Assembly (NCBI GenBank): GCA_900552985.1
Contig: USBP01000023.1
Location: forward strand, 1 to 10,448
From: an uncultured Oscillospiraceae bacterium
GTDB taxonomy: Bacteria > Bacillota > Clostridia > Oscillospirales > Acutalibacteraceae
Direction of reading: 5' to 3'
Length of the DNA: 10,448 nucleotides
Below the pieces are notes generated by a model. The model was not told where the DNA came from and made no database searches. It worked only from the letters and a program-made list of their open reading frames with translations. Shown here one piece after another: positions 1 to 6,528 of this stretch; the stretch's first letter is position 1, and the number at the start of each line of letters is the position of its first letter. The translations under genes were made by a program, and so were the position numbers.

Positions 1-30
1 CATTATCCCTACGCTATCTTGTCCTTCCCC

Positions 31-60
31 TTGACACAGGCCCAAGATATCGTGTAAAGT
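31..60 (+). promoter_or_regulatory. Candidate sigma-A promoter for the topoisomerase operon
   Basis: A perfect -35 hexamer TTGACA lies at 31-36, and a -10-like TAAAGT lies at 55-60 with an 18-base spacer. The -10 is a modest match (4 of 6 to TATAAT). Transcription would start near 67 and leave a leader of about 100 bases before the ATG at 171, including the hairpin at 76-143. No other promoter-like pair was found closer to the gene. The call rests on sequence match only. Confidence 0.5.
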
Positions 61-75
61 AGTATTCTGAGAAAA

Positions 76-143
76 GGAAATTTTTGTTCTCCAGAAAAGG
101 TGGCGGCCCGCTGTAAGGGCAGTGCCACCTGTGAAAAATTTTC
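76..143 (+). promoter_or_regulatory. Long 5' UTR hairpin upstream of the parE-like gene
   Basis: Three nested pairings are visible. The outer stem pairs GGAAATTTTT (76-85) with AAAAATTTTC (134-143), ten pairs with one G-U. The middle stem pairs AGGTGGC (98-104) with GCCACCT (124-130), seven perfect pairs. The inner stem pairs GCCC (106-109) with GGGC (117-120). The structure ends ten bases before the ribosome site at 153-158. It has no U-tract, so it does not look like a terminator, and it lacks the conserved T-box sequence. It may affect mRNA stability or translation of the topoisomerase subunit, or respond to a ligand or protein. No known riboswitch class was recognised. Confidence 0.5.
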
Positions 144-152
144 TCCTTCCGT

Positions 153-173
153 GAAAGGATGACCGATTCTATG
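153..173 (+). promoter_or_regulatory. Ribosome binding site that decides the parE-like start
   Basis: GAAAGGATG (153-161) contains both the Shine-Dalgarno AAAGGA and an ATG at 159. The ATG at 159 abuts the Shine-Dalgarno and so has no room for initiation. The in-frame ATG at 171 follows after nine further bases. The downstream parC-like gene has exactly the same arrangement (2186-2206), so 171 is the better start. Confidence 0.7.
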
Positions 174-2162
174 CCCAAAAAGAAAGCAAGCTATGGCAAT
201 GAAAATATCACATCGCTCAAGGGGGCGGACCGGGTGCGTAAGCGCCCGGCCGTTATCTTTGGTTCAGATGGGCTGGAGGGGTGCGAGCACTCCATTTTTG
301 AAATTCTCTCCAACTCCATCGACGAGGCGCGCGAGGGCTTTGGGGATAAAATTATTGTCACCCGTTATATCGACGGCTCCATCGAGGTGCAGGATTTTGG
401 CCGCGGTATCCCGATGGATTACAATGAGAATGAGGGCCGCTATAACTGGGAGCTTGTGTTTTGCGAGCTGTATGCCGGCGGAAAATACAACACCAATGAT
501 GGCGACGGCAGCTATGAATATTCGCTCGGCCTGAACGGGCTTGGCCTGTGTGCAACACAGTATGCCTCAGAGTATATGGATGCACAGGTGTGCCGGGATG
601 GATGGCGTTATCAGATGCATTTTGAGCACGGTGAGCCTGCGGGCGAGCTGGTCAAGGAGCCCTATGCCAAAAAGGGCACCGGCTCCACAATCCGCTGGCG
701 GCCGGATCTCAAGGTGTTTACTGATATCAATGTTCCGTTGGAGTATTATCAGGAGACGATCCTGCGGCAAGCCGTCGTCAATGCCGGCGTGCGCTTTGTA
801 CTGCGCGATCAGACGGAAAAGGGATTTGAAACCTACGAGTATTTTTATGAGAACGGTATTTCTGACTATGTGAAGGAATTCGCAGGGGAAGAGGCTTTCA
901 GCAGCGTGCAATTTTGGCAGACGGAGCGCAAAGGCCGCGACCGCGCGGATAAGCCGGATTATAAGGTGAAAATCAACGTTGCGCTTTGCTTTTCCAACAA
1001 AAAGCAGCTCAAGGAATATTATCACAACTCCAGCTTTCTGGAGCATGGCGGCGCGCCGGAAAAGGCGGCGCGCAGCGCGTTTGTTTCCCAGCTTGACGCT
1101 TATCTCAAGCAGAACGGAAAATATCTGAAAAGCGACAGTAAGATCAGCTTCCAGGATGTGGAGGATTGTCTTATCCTTGTGATCTCTTCTTTTTCCACGC
1201 AGACCTCTTATGAGAATCAGACGAAAAAGGCGATCACCAATAAATTCATTCAAGAGGCCATGACGGATTTCCTGCGGCATCAGTTGGAGGTCTATTTTAT
1301 TGAGAATCGCCTGGAGGCGGATAAGATTGCCGAGCAGGTGCTCATCAATATGCGCAGCCGCATCAAGGCGGAGACAACGCGGCAAAACCTGAAAAAAACG
1401 CTGCAAAGCTCCAATGACATGACCAACCGCGTGGCCAAGTTCGTCGATTGCCGCAGCAAGGACGTTGCGCGGCGCGAGCTATTTATCGTGGAGGGCGATT
1501 CGGCGCTCGGCTCCTGCAAGCAGGCGCGCGATCCGGATTTTCAGGCGATTATTCCACTGCGCGGTAAAATTTTGAATTGCTTAAAATGTGAATATGATAA
1601 AATTTTTAAAAATGAAATTATTACGGATCTCATCAAAATCCTTGGCTGCGGCGTGGAGGTCAAAAGTAAGGCGAGCAAGGAGCTCTCCTCCTTCAATCTG
1701 GATCTGCTGCGCTGGAACAAGGTGATCATCTGCACGGATGCGGATGTAGACGGCTTTCAGATTCGCACGCTGGTGCTCACAATGCTTTACCGTTTGATGC
1801 CGACGCTCATTGATGAAGGGAAGGTATTCATTGCGGAATCCCCTTTGTATGAGATCAACTGCAAGGGCCAAACCTGGTTTGCTTACACGGAAAAGGAGAA
1901 GGCCGATGTGCTGGCAGAGCTGGGGGATTGCCGTCCAAAGCCGGATATCCAGCGCTCCAAGGGCCTGGGCGAAAACGATGCGGATATGATGAGCCTGACC
2001 ACAATGAACCCGGCTACGCGCAGGCTAATTAAAATTGAGCCCGATGCGGCACAGGTAACGGCCCAGATGTTTGATATGTTGCTGGGCAATAATCTTGCGG
2101 CGCGCAAAACGCACATTGCGGATAACGGGCACCTGTATCTCGATTTGACGGACGTAAGCTGA
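171..2162 (+). CDS. parE: Type IIA topoisomerase subunit B (ParE/GyrB-like ATPase-Toprim subunit)
   Basis: This is the ATPase and metal-binding subunit of a type IIA DNA topoisomerase, which passes one duplex through another. It would pair with the product of the next gene. From the ATG at 171 it has 663 residues, the normal size for a Gram-positive GyrB/ParE. The GHKL ATPase domain is N-terminal: EILSNSIDEA with E44, N48 and D51, then DFGRGIP near 75, GLNGLGL near 120-126, and the QTK lysine motif (ENQTKKAI) near the end of the transducer domain. The Toprim domain has EGDSA at 441 and DADVDG at 523-528, followed by KGLGE at 597. Variant residues set it apart from housekeeping GyrB: GLNGLGL replaces the usual GLHGVG, EGDSALGS replaces EGDSAGGS, and RPAVIFGSDG replaces RPGMYIG. 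These fit the divergent second B subunit found in Clostridia. The symbol parE is by similarity and context. An AT-rich patch interrupts its codon usage at 1566-1624. Confidence 0.93.
   Translation: MPKKKASYGNENITSLKGADRVRKRPAVIFGSDGLEGCEHSIFEILSNSIDEAREGFGDKIIVTRYIDGSIEVQDFGRGIPMDYNENEGRYNWELVFCELYAGGKYNTNDGDGSYEYSLGLNGLGLCATQYASEYMDAQVCRDGWRYQMHFEHGEPAGELVKEPYAKKGTGSTIRWRPDLKVFTDINVPLEYYQETILRQAVVNAGVRFVLRDQTEKGFETYEYFYENGISDYVKEFAGEEAFSSVQFWQTERKGRDRADKPDYKVKINVALCFSNKKQLKEYYHNSSFLEHGGAPEKAARSAFVSQLDAYLKQNGKYLKSDSKISFQDVEDCLILVISSFSTQTSYENQTKKAITNKFIQEAMTDFLRHQLEVYFIENRLEADKIAEQVLINMRSRIKAETTRQNLKKTLQSSNDMTNRVAKFVDCRSKDVARRELFIVEGDSALGSCKQARDPDFQAIIPLRGKILNCLKCEYDKIFKNEIITDLIKILGCGVEVKSKASKELSSFNLDLLRWNKVIICTDADVDGFQIRTLVLTMLYRLMPTLIDEGKVFIAESPLYEINCKGQTWFAYTEKEKADVLAELGDCRPKPDIQRSKGLGENDADMMSLTTMNPATRRLIKIEPDAAQVTAQMFDMLLGNNLAARKTHIADNGHLYLDLTDVS
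1566..1624. other. AT-rich patch inside the parE-like gene
   Basis: By hand count only 8 of these 59 bases are G or C, while the flanking coding sequence is clearly GC-richer. The patch encodes the start of the Toprim segment after the EGDSA motif (GKILNCLKCEYDKIFKNE) and stays in frame, so the protein is not disrupted. It contains -10-like strings such as TATGAT and TAAAAT but no well-spaced -35. It could be a relic of gene conversion, a local codon choice, or a cryptic regulatory site. Confidence 0.6.
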
Positions 2163-2185
2163 GGCGTCCCAGGCAATCCGTTTGC

Positions 2186-2206
2186 GAAAGGATGTATTGT
2201 TGAATG
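2186..2206 (+). promoter_or_regulatory. Ribosome binding site of the parC-like gene with a three-codon upstream ORF
   Basis: GAAAGGATG (2186-2194), nine bases, then ATG at 2204 repeats the layout of the upstream gene. Here the first ATG (2192) is out of context for initiation and reads ATG-TAT-TGT-TGA. Its stop codon ends at 2203, directly against the true ATG. Because the first ATG abuts the Shine-Dalgarno, real translation of this mini-ORF is unlikely. Confidence 0.7.
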
Positions 2207-4447
2207 GCTCCGAGGAAAAGCAAAAAAAGCGCTGAGAAGAAAATAGAGGGGAATGCCAACGCCCATATCCTCGGCGCGGGTGAGGTTGTTAACCAGCGTA
2301 TTACCCAGACGCTGGAGACAAATTATATGCCTTATGCGATGAGCGTCATTCTATCCCGTGCGATTCCGGAGATTGACGGTTTCAAGCCCTCTCATCGCAA
2401 AATTTTATACACTATGTATAAGATGGGCCTTCTCACCGGTTCCCGTACCAAGTCCGCGAATATCGTCGGCAGCACGATGAAGCTCAACCCTCATGGCGAC
2501 GCGGCGATCTATGACACCATGGTGCGTCTTTCCCGTGGGTATGAGGCGCTGCTGCACCCATATGTCGATTCCAAGGGCAATTTTGGCAAGGCGTATTCCC
2601 GCGATATGCAGTGGGCCGCCTCCCGTTACACAGAGGCAAAGCTTGATCCCATCTGCAATGAACTGTTCCGCGATATTGATAAGGATACGGTTGATTTCGT
2701 GGATAATTATGACGGCAAGCTGAAAGAGCCCACACTGCTGCCGGTGAGTTTCCCTTCGATTCTGGTCAATGCGAATACGGGGATTGCCGTTGGCATGGCG
2801 AGCTCGATCTGCCCGTTCAATCTGCGGGAGGTCTGCGAGACGGCAATCGCCCTGATGCAGGATGAAGAGCACAACGTGGCCGATACGCTGAAGGCGCCGG
2901 ATTTTACAGGCGGCGGCCTCATTCTCTATGACCGTGCGGAGATGGAGGAGATCTACCGCACCGGGCGCGGCGGCATCCGCGTGCGGTCGAAATATGCCTA
3001 CGATAGGGAGAACAACTGTATCGATATTACGCAGATCCCGCCGACGGCCACGATCGAAGCGATCATCGATAAAATCATTGACCGCGTCAAGGCGGGCGTC
3101 ATTCGCGAAATCAGCGATGTACGCGATGAAACAGGTCTCGCCGGCATGAAATTGACCATTGATCTCAAGCGCGGTGTGGATCCGGATAAGCTGATGCAGA
3201 AGCTGTTCCGCATCACACCGCTGGAGGATACGTTCTCCTGCAATTTTAACGTGTTGATTGCGGGCGTGCCGCGCGTGCTCGGTGTGAAGGAGCTGCTCAA
3301 TGAGTGGATTGCCTTCCGTGTGGAGTGCGTGCGCAGGCGCACCTATTATGATCTGACCAAAAGCAAGGAGAAGCTGCACCTGCTGCAGGGCCTTGCCAAA
3401 ATCCTGCTGGATATTGACAAAGCGATCCGGATCATCCGCCAGACGGAGGAGGAGAGCGAGGTCGTCCCTAATTTGATGATCGGCTTCGGCATTGACGAGA
3501 CGCAGGCGGAGTATGTGGCAGAGATCAGGCTGCGCCATTTAAACCGTGAGTATATTCTCAAGCGGACGGAGGAAACCGGCAAGCTGGAGAAGGAGATTGC
3601 CGAAATGGAGGATATCCTTGCCAGCCGCCGAAAAATTCAACAGATTATCATCCGTGAGCTGCGGGATGTGATGGAAAAATACGGCCAGCCGCGCCGCAGT
3701 GAACTGATTTATGCGGCGGATGCCGCAGTCAGCGAGGCAGAGGAGGAAACTCCTGATTACCCGGTGCACCTGTTTCTCACGCGCGACGGCTATTTCAAAA
3801 AAATTACGCCGCTTTCTCTGCGCATGAGCGGGGAGCAGAAGCTCAAGGATGGCGATGCGCTCACACAAACCATGGAATCCAGCAACAACCGTGAGCTTCT
3901 GTTTTTCACAAACCATTGCCAGGTGTACAAGGCGAGGGTTTCCGATTTTGATGATACAAAGGCAAGCGTCCTCGGGGATTTTGTCCCGGCCAAGCTGGGT
4001 ATGGAAGAGGGCGAAGGGATTATCTATATGGCCGTCACAAAGGATTACAGCGGCTTTATGCTGTTTTTCTTTGAGAATGGCAAGGTCGCCAAGGTGGAGC
4101 TTTCCGCCTATGCAACCAAGACGAACCGCAAAAAGCTTGTGAAAGCCTATTCCGATAAAGCGCCGCTGGCCGCCGCCCGGTTTATCGCAGAGGATTGCGA
4201 GCTGGTGCTGCAATCCAGCGCGGGCCGGTTGCTGCTGCTGCATACGGGCGCAATTTCTCCGAAATCGACCAAGGATACCATCGGTGTGGCGGTGATGACG
4301 CTCCGGCGCGGCCAAAAGCTCATGCGCGTGCGGGAGTATCGGGAAGGGGAGTTTGCAAAGCCTCACCGTTACCGCACAAAGAATCTGCCTGCCGCAGGCG
4401 CTCTGCCCAGCGCTGAAGATGAAGGGGAGCAGCTGGCGCTGACATAA
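2204..4447 (+). CDS. parC: Type IIA topoisomerase subunit A (ParC/GyrA-like DNA cleavage subunit)
   Basis: This is the DNA-breaking subunit. The catalytic tyrosine is Y142 in AASRYTEA, preceded by R141, and would form the 5'-phosphotyrosyl bond. The winged-helix region carries KPSHRKILYTMYKMG (61-75) and NPHGDAAIYD (95-104). The protein has 747 residues, close to ParC (about 750) and shorter than E. coli GyrA (875). A helical coiled-coil/gate segment (about 375-510) precedes a C-terminal beta-pinwheel starting near 523 (LFLTRDGYFKK). At the position of the GyrA-box (QRRGGKG) the sequence reads GEQKLKDGD (543-551). DNA wrapping, and so negative supercoiling, is therefore not expected, and a decatenase or relaxase role is more likely. 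The residue matching quinolone-contact Ser83 of E. coli GyrA is Ala100, while the Asp87 equivalent (D104) is kept. The gene starts 41 bases after the ParE-like stop and is clearly in the same operon. Confidence 0.93.
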   Translation: MAPRKSKKSAEKKIEGNANAHILGAGEVVNQRITQTLETNYMPYAMSVILSRAIPEIDGFKPSHRKILYTMYKMGLLTGSRTKSANIVGSTMKLNPHGDAAIYDTMVRLSRGYEALLHPYVDSKGNFGKAYSRDMQWAASRYTEAKLDPICNELFRDIDKDTVDFVDNYDGKLKEPTLLPVSFPSILVNANTGIAVGMASSICPFNLREVCETAIALMQDEEHNVADTLKAPDFTGGGLILYDRAEMEEIYRTGRGGIRVRSKYAYDRENNCIDITQIPPTATIEAIIDKIIDRVKAGVIREISDVRDETGLAGMKLTIDLKRGVDPDKLMQKLFRITPLEDTFSCNFNVLIAGVPRVLGVKELLNEWIAFRVECVRRRTYYDLTKSKEKLHLLQGLAKILLDIDKAIRIIRQTEEESEVVPNLMIGFGIDETQAEYVAEIRLRHLNREYILKRTEETGKLEKEIAEMEDILASRRKIQQIIIRELRDVMEKYGQPRRSELIYAADAAVSEAEEETPDYPVHLFLTRDGYFKKITPLSLRMSGEQKLKDGDALTQTMESSNNRELLFFTNHCQVYKARVSDFDDTKASVLGDFVPAKLGMEEGEGIIYMAVTKDYSGFMLFFFENGKVAKVELSAYATKTNRKKLVKAYSDKAPLAAARFIAEDCELVLQSSAGRLLLLHTGAISPKSTKDTIGVAVMTLRRGQKLMRVREYREGEFAKPHRYRTKNLPAAGALPSAEDEGEQLALT

Positions 4448-4480
4448 GGCGGCAAGCGCCGCAGAAAGGAAGGCGTTCCC

Positions 4481-5272
4481 ATGGTGATTGACGCACATGC
4501 GCATATTTTTCCGGAAAAAATCGCCCGGAAGGCGACGGAGCACATCGGCCAATTTTACGGCTGCTCCATGGCGGCGGACGGAACGGTGGCGAACCTTCTG
4601 CGCTGGGGCGATCAATATGGGGTGGATCGGTTTGTGGTGCACTCTGTGGCCACCACGGTGCGGCAGGTAGATTCCATCAACGGCTTTATTGCCAGCCAGG
4701 TGGAGCTGCATCCGCAGCGCCTGATCGGCTTTGCCGCCCTTCACCCGGATAGCGGGCGGATTGCGCAGCAGGTGGAGCAGGCGCTTCAGATGGGGCTTAC
4801 CGGCGTCAAGCTCCATCCGGATTTTCAGGAGTTTTATATTGATGAGGAGAAGGCCTTTCCGATCTATGAGGCGATTGAGGGCCGAATGCCCCTGCTGATT
4901 CATACGGGGGACAGCCGCACGGAGTATTCCAAGCCCTGGCGGCTGGCCAGGGTGCTGGAGCGCTTCCCTAAGCTCGATGTGATTGCCGCGCATTTTGGCG
5001 GCTATTCCGAGTGGGAAAACGGCGCGCTGAGCCTCTCTCTGAAAAATGTGTATGTGGATACCTCCAGCAGCCAATTTGTCCTGACGCCGCATCAGGTGCG
5101 GGAGCTGATTGATATTTTCGGTGCGGATCATGTGCTGTTCGGCACGGATTACCCTATGTGGAATCCGGAGGAGGAGCTGCAAAGGCTCTCGCTCGTGCCA
5201 ATGACGCAGCAGGAGCGGGAATGGATTCTGCATGGGAATTTGGAGCGGCTGTTGGCCAAGTATCAGGGATGA
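4481..5272 (+). CDS. Metal-dependent amidohydrolase family protein (amidohydrolase_2-like TIM barrel)
   Basis: The 263-residue protein has the features of a small amidohydrolase-superfamily TIM barrel. It begins DAHAHIF with the metal-binding HxH pair H6/H8, then has KLHPDF (strand with possible ligand), LIHTGD with H141, AAHFGG with H171, and GTDYPM with the usual catalytic Asp, D223. This order matches the amidohydrolase_2 (PF04909) group, which includes decarboxylases such as ACMSD and gamma-resorcylate decarboxylase as well as hydrolases of unknown substrate. There is no signal peptide, so it is cytoplasmic. AAAGGAAGG lies just upstream of the ATG. It starts 33 bases after the topoisomerase A gene on the same strand and is probably cotranscribed, though nothing in the protein suggests a DNA role. 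The substrate cannot be named. The general family call is firm. Confidence 0.85.
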   Translation: MVIDAHAHIFPEKIARKATEHIGQFYGCSMAADGTVANLLRWGDQYGVDRFVVHSVATTVRQVDSINGFIASQVELHPQRLIGFAALHPDSGRIAQQVEQALQMGLTGVKLHPDFQEFYIDEEKAFPIYEAIEGRMPLLIHTGDSRTEYSKPWRLARVLERFPKLDVIAAHFGGYSEWENGALSLSLKNVYVDTSSSQFVLTPHQVRELIDIFGADHVLFGTDYPMWNPEEELQRLSLVPMTQQEREWILHGNLERLLAKYQG

Positions 5273-5294
5273 TGAAACCGTCTCGCACAAAACA

Positions 5295-5328
5295 CCCCTG
5301 TCGAAAGGGGATCCGCCTTTTTCGGCGG
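5295..5328. other. Two adjacent short hairpins in the convergent intergenic region
   Basis: CCCCT (5295-5299) pairs with AGGGG (5306-5310), and CCGCC (5313-5317) pairs with GGCGG (5324-5328). Read on the minus strand, the first hairpin is followed by TGTTTTG, a weak U-tract that could stop read-through from the SDR gene. On the plus strand no good U-tract follows either stem. They may work together with the stronger stem at 5371-5408. Confidence 0.4.
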
Positions 5329-5370
5329 TTATGTATACGGCTCTGATGATATCAAGGCCGTTTTCCGGGT

Positions 5371-5412
5371 AGCAGCCTGTAGGACCAGTTAGGGTCTTAC
5401 AGGCTGTTTCTC
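5371..5412 (+). terminator. Terminator-like stem-loop after the amidohydrolase gene
   Basis: Bases 5371-5386 pair with 5393-5408 over 16 positions, with two G-U pairs and a six-base loop (AGTTAG). The core is CAGCCTGTA against TACAGGCTG. The stem runs into GTTTCTC on the plus strand, a short, imperfect U-tract. It lies about 100 bases after the amidohydrolase stop and 40 bases before the SDR stop, as expected for a terminator between convergent genes. The weak U-tract keeps the confidence moderate. Confidence 0.6.
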
Positions 5413-5448
5413 ATTGCCTGAATGATGGTTGAAAAAGCCTGACCTGGT

Positions 5449-6285
5449 TCACGAAACGGGTGGAACAGGCGAATGGCGTCCAACTAAACCGCTTTGTAAG
5501 CCCGGCTGGCCGGGAGGGGATATGGCGCCGGAGGCTGGAACCCTGCGGTGCTGAAGGCGGTACGCCACCGCCAGCTTGGCGCGTTCCGGCAGCAGCCGGG
5601 CGGAGAGTTTGGCAAGCTTCATTGACGCGCCGGGTACAATCAGCATTTTGCGCGCCAGCATTTGCTTTACAGCAATCTGGGCAATTTGCCCGCTGGCGTA
5701 GTGCGGCGGGGTAAAGGTCACACCTGCCTGCTCCTCAAATTCCGTTTTGACAGGCCCCGGGCACAGTGTGCTGATAGAGACGAGGCTTCCGGTTTTCTGT
5801 AGCTCCTTCCAGATAGCGAGCGTCAGGTGGAGAATATAGGCCTTGGAGGCATAATAGGCCGCCATCATGGGCCCCGGGGTAAAGGCCGTGGCGGAAGAGA
5901 CATTGAGGATATAGCCGCTGTTACGAGAGATAAAATCCTTTAAAAACAGCTTGGTCAGGATGTGCACCGCCCGTATATTGGTATCAATGAGCCTTAGCTC
6001 CTGTGTTAAATCTGTCTGGTCGAAGGCTCCGAATACGCCAAAGCCTGCGTTGTTCACCAAAATATCAATCTGTTCCTGTTTCACCCTGTCATATAGAGAG
6101 AAACATTCCCGCGCAGAGGCGAGATCGGCCTCAATAACTTGTGTGGGGACGGACAGCCGTTCCTTCAGCTCCACCAGCCGTTCCTCCCGGCGGGCGGTTA
6201 AAATCAATTCGCAGCCCATGTCGCCCAGAGCCCGCGCGATATCCCGCCCCAGGCCGGAGCTCGCGCCTGTAATCAGAGCTTTCAT
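5449..6285 (-). CDS. SDR family NAD(P)-dependent oxidoreductase
   Basis: This is a classical short-chain dehydrogenase/reductase with a Rossmann fold. The nucleotide-binding TGASSGLG is at 6-13, NNAG at 78-81, and N103 lies in helix 4. The catalytic set is S131, Y144 and K148 (YYASK), followed by CPGPVKTEF near 175-183. The start at 6285 is chosen because AAAGGAGAT (6292-6300, minus strand) precedes it at proper spacing. An upstream in-frame ATG at 6345 has no ribosome site and would lie inside the candidate -35. The protein is 278 residues. Residues up to about 247 match the usual fold, while the last 30 or so are rich in Pro, Gly and Ser and look unrelated to the family, so the original C-terminus may have been lost. 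The gene stands alone and is convergent with the topoisomerase operon. The substrate is unknown; a carbonyl or alcohol group is typical of the family. Confidence 0.9.
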   Translation of the reverse strand: MKALITGASSGLGRDIARALGDMGCELILTARREERLVELKERLSVPTQVIEADLASARECFSLYDRVKQEQIDILVNNAGFGVFGAFDQTDLTQELRLIDTNIRAVHILTKLFLKDFISRNSGYILNVSSATAFTPGPMMAAYYASKAYILHLTLAIWKELQKTGSLVSISTLCPGPVKTEFEEQAGVTFTPPHYASGQIAQIAVKQMLARKMLIVPGASMKLAKLSARLLPERAKLAVAYRLQHRRVPASGAISPPGQPGLQSGLVGRHSPVPPVS

Positions 6286-6315
6286 TATTCTATCTCCTTT
6301 CCTTGCAGACAGACC

Positions 6316-6345
6316 ATTACGCATAGCATTCCCAAAGCGTGTCAA
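6316..6345 (-). promoter_or_regulatory. Candidate promoter of the SDR gene
   Basis: On the minus strand a perfect TTGACA (plus 6340-6345) is followed after 18 bases by CGTAAT (plus 6316-6321), a partial -10 match. Transcription would start near 6308, leaving a leader of about 20 bases with the AAAGGAGAT ribosome site. The position supports translation from 6285 rather than from the ATG at 6345. Confidence 0.45.
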
Positions 6346-6459
6346 AAAAAGCCGCGTGTGAGCCAGCCAAACGCTGGAGATCTTTTTGCGCTTTCCGCCC
6401 GATAACGGAAGGGCTTATGGATATTTTCGATTTTTGTATAGAAAATGCGGAATTGTTGA

Positions 6460-6488
6460 TTGCGTTTTCATCAGGAATTGATTAAAAT
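6460..6488 (+). promoter_or_regulatory. Candidate promoter of the MBL-fold/glycoside hydrolase unit
   Basis: TTGCGT (6460-6465) and TAAAAT (6483-6488) are separated by 17 bases in a locally AT-rich stretch. They end 40 bases before the ATG at 6529, and AAAGGGG lies between. Both hexamers are partial matches. Upstream, at 6363-6387, a short CCAGC/GCTGG hairpin followed by five T residues is present. With no upstream + strand gene it has no obvious use, except to insulate against antisense transcription. Confidence 0.45.
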
Positions 6489-6528
6489 GCACTTGCATCC
6501 TAAATGCTGAAAGGGGCCTGGTTAAAAA

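Noticed and set aside
98..130. T-box or terminator in the leader of the parE-like gene
   Set aside because: The AGGTGGC/GCCACCT stem has no T-box consensus and no following U-tract, and the downstream gene is not an aminoacyl-tRNA synthetase or amino acid gene.
567..1406. Open minus-strand frame opposite the parE-like gene
   Set aside because: Shadow of a strongly supported gene; no ribosome site and no recognisable motif.
1566..1624. Internal promoter in the AT-rich patch
   Set aside because: TATGAT and TAAAAT are present, but the nearest TTGAAT or TTGCTT boxes are only 15 bases upstream. That is too short for a convincing sigma-A promoter.
2405..5290. Very long open frame on the minus strand, with only one stop in about 2.9 kb, opposite the parC-like and amidohydrolase genes
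   Set aside because: Both real genes are in the same frame, and GC-rich third positions keep the opposite frame open. The translation is rich in His, Arg, Leu and Ile and shows no domain.
5269..5346. Tiny basic ORF of 25 codons overlapping the amidohydrolase stop (ATGATGA)
   Set aside because: No ribosome site of its own is evident, it spans two hairpins in the convergent intergenic region, and its Arg/Lys/Leu composition follows from the hairpin sequence.
6363..6387. Short CCAGC/GCTGG hairpin followed by five T residues, terminator-like on the + strand
   Set aside because: The stem is only five pairs, the T run is six bases away, and no + strand gene lies upstream for it to serve.
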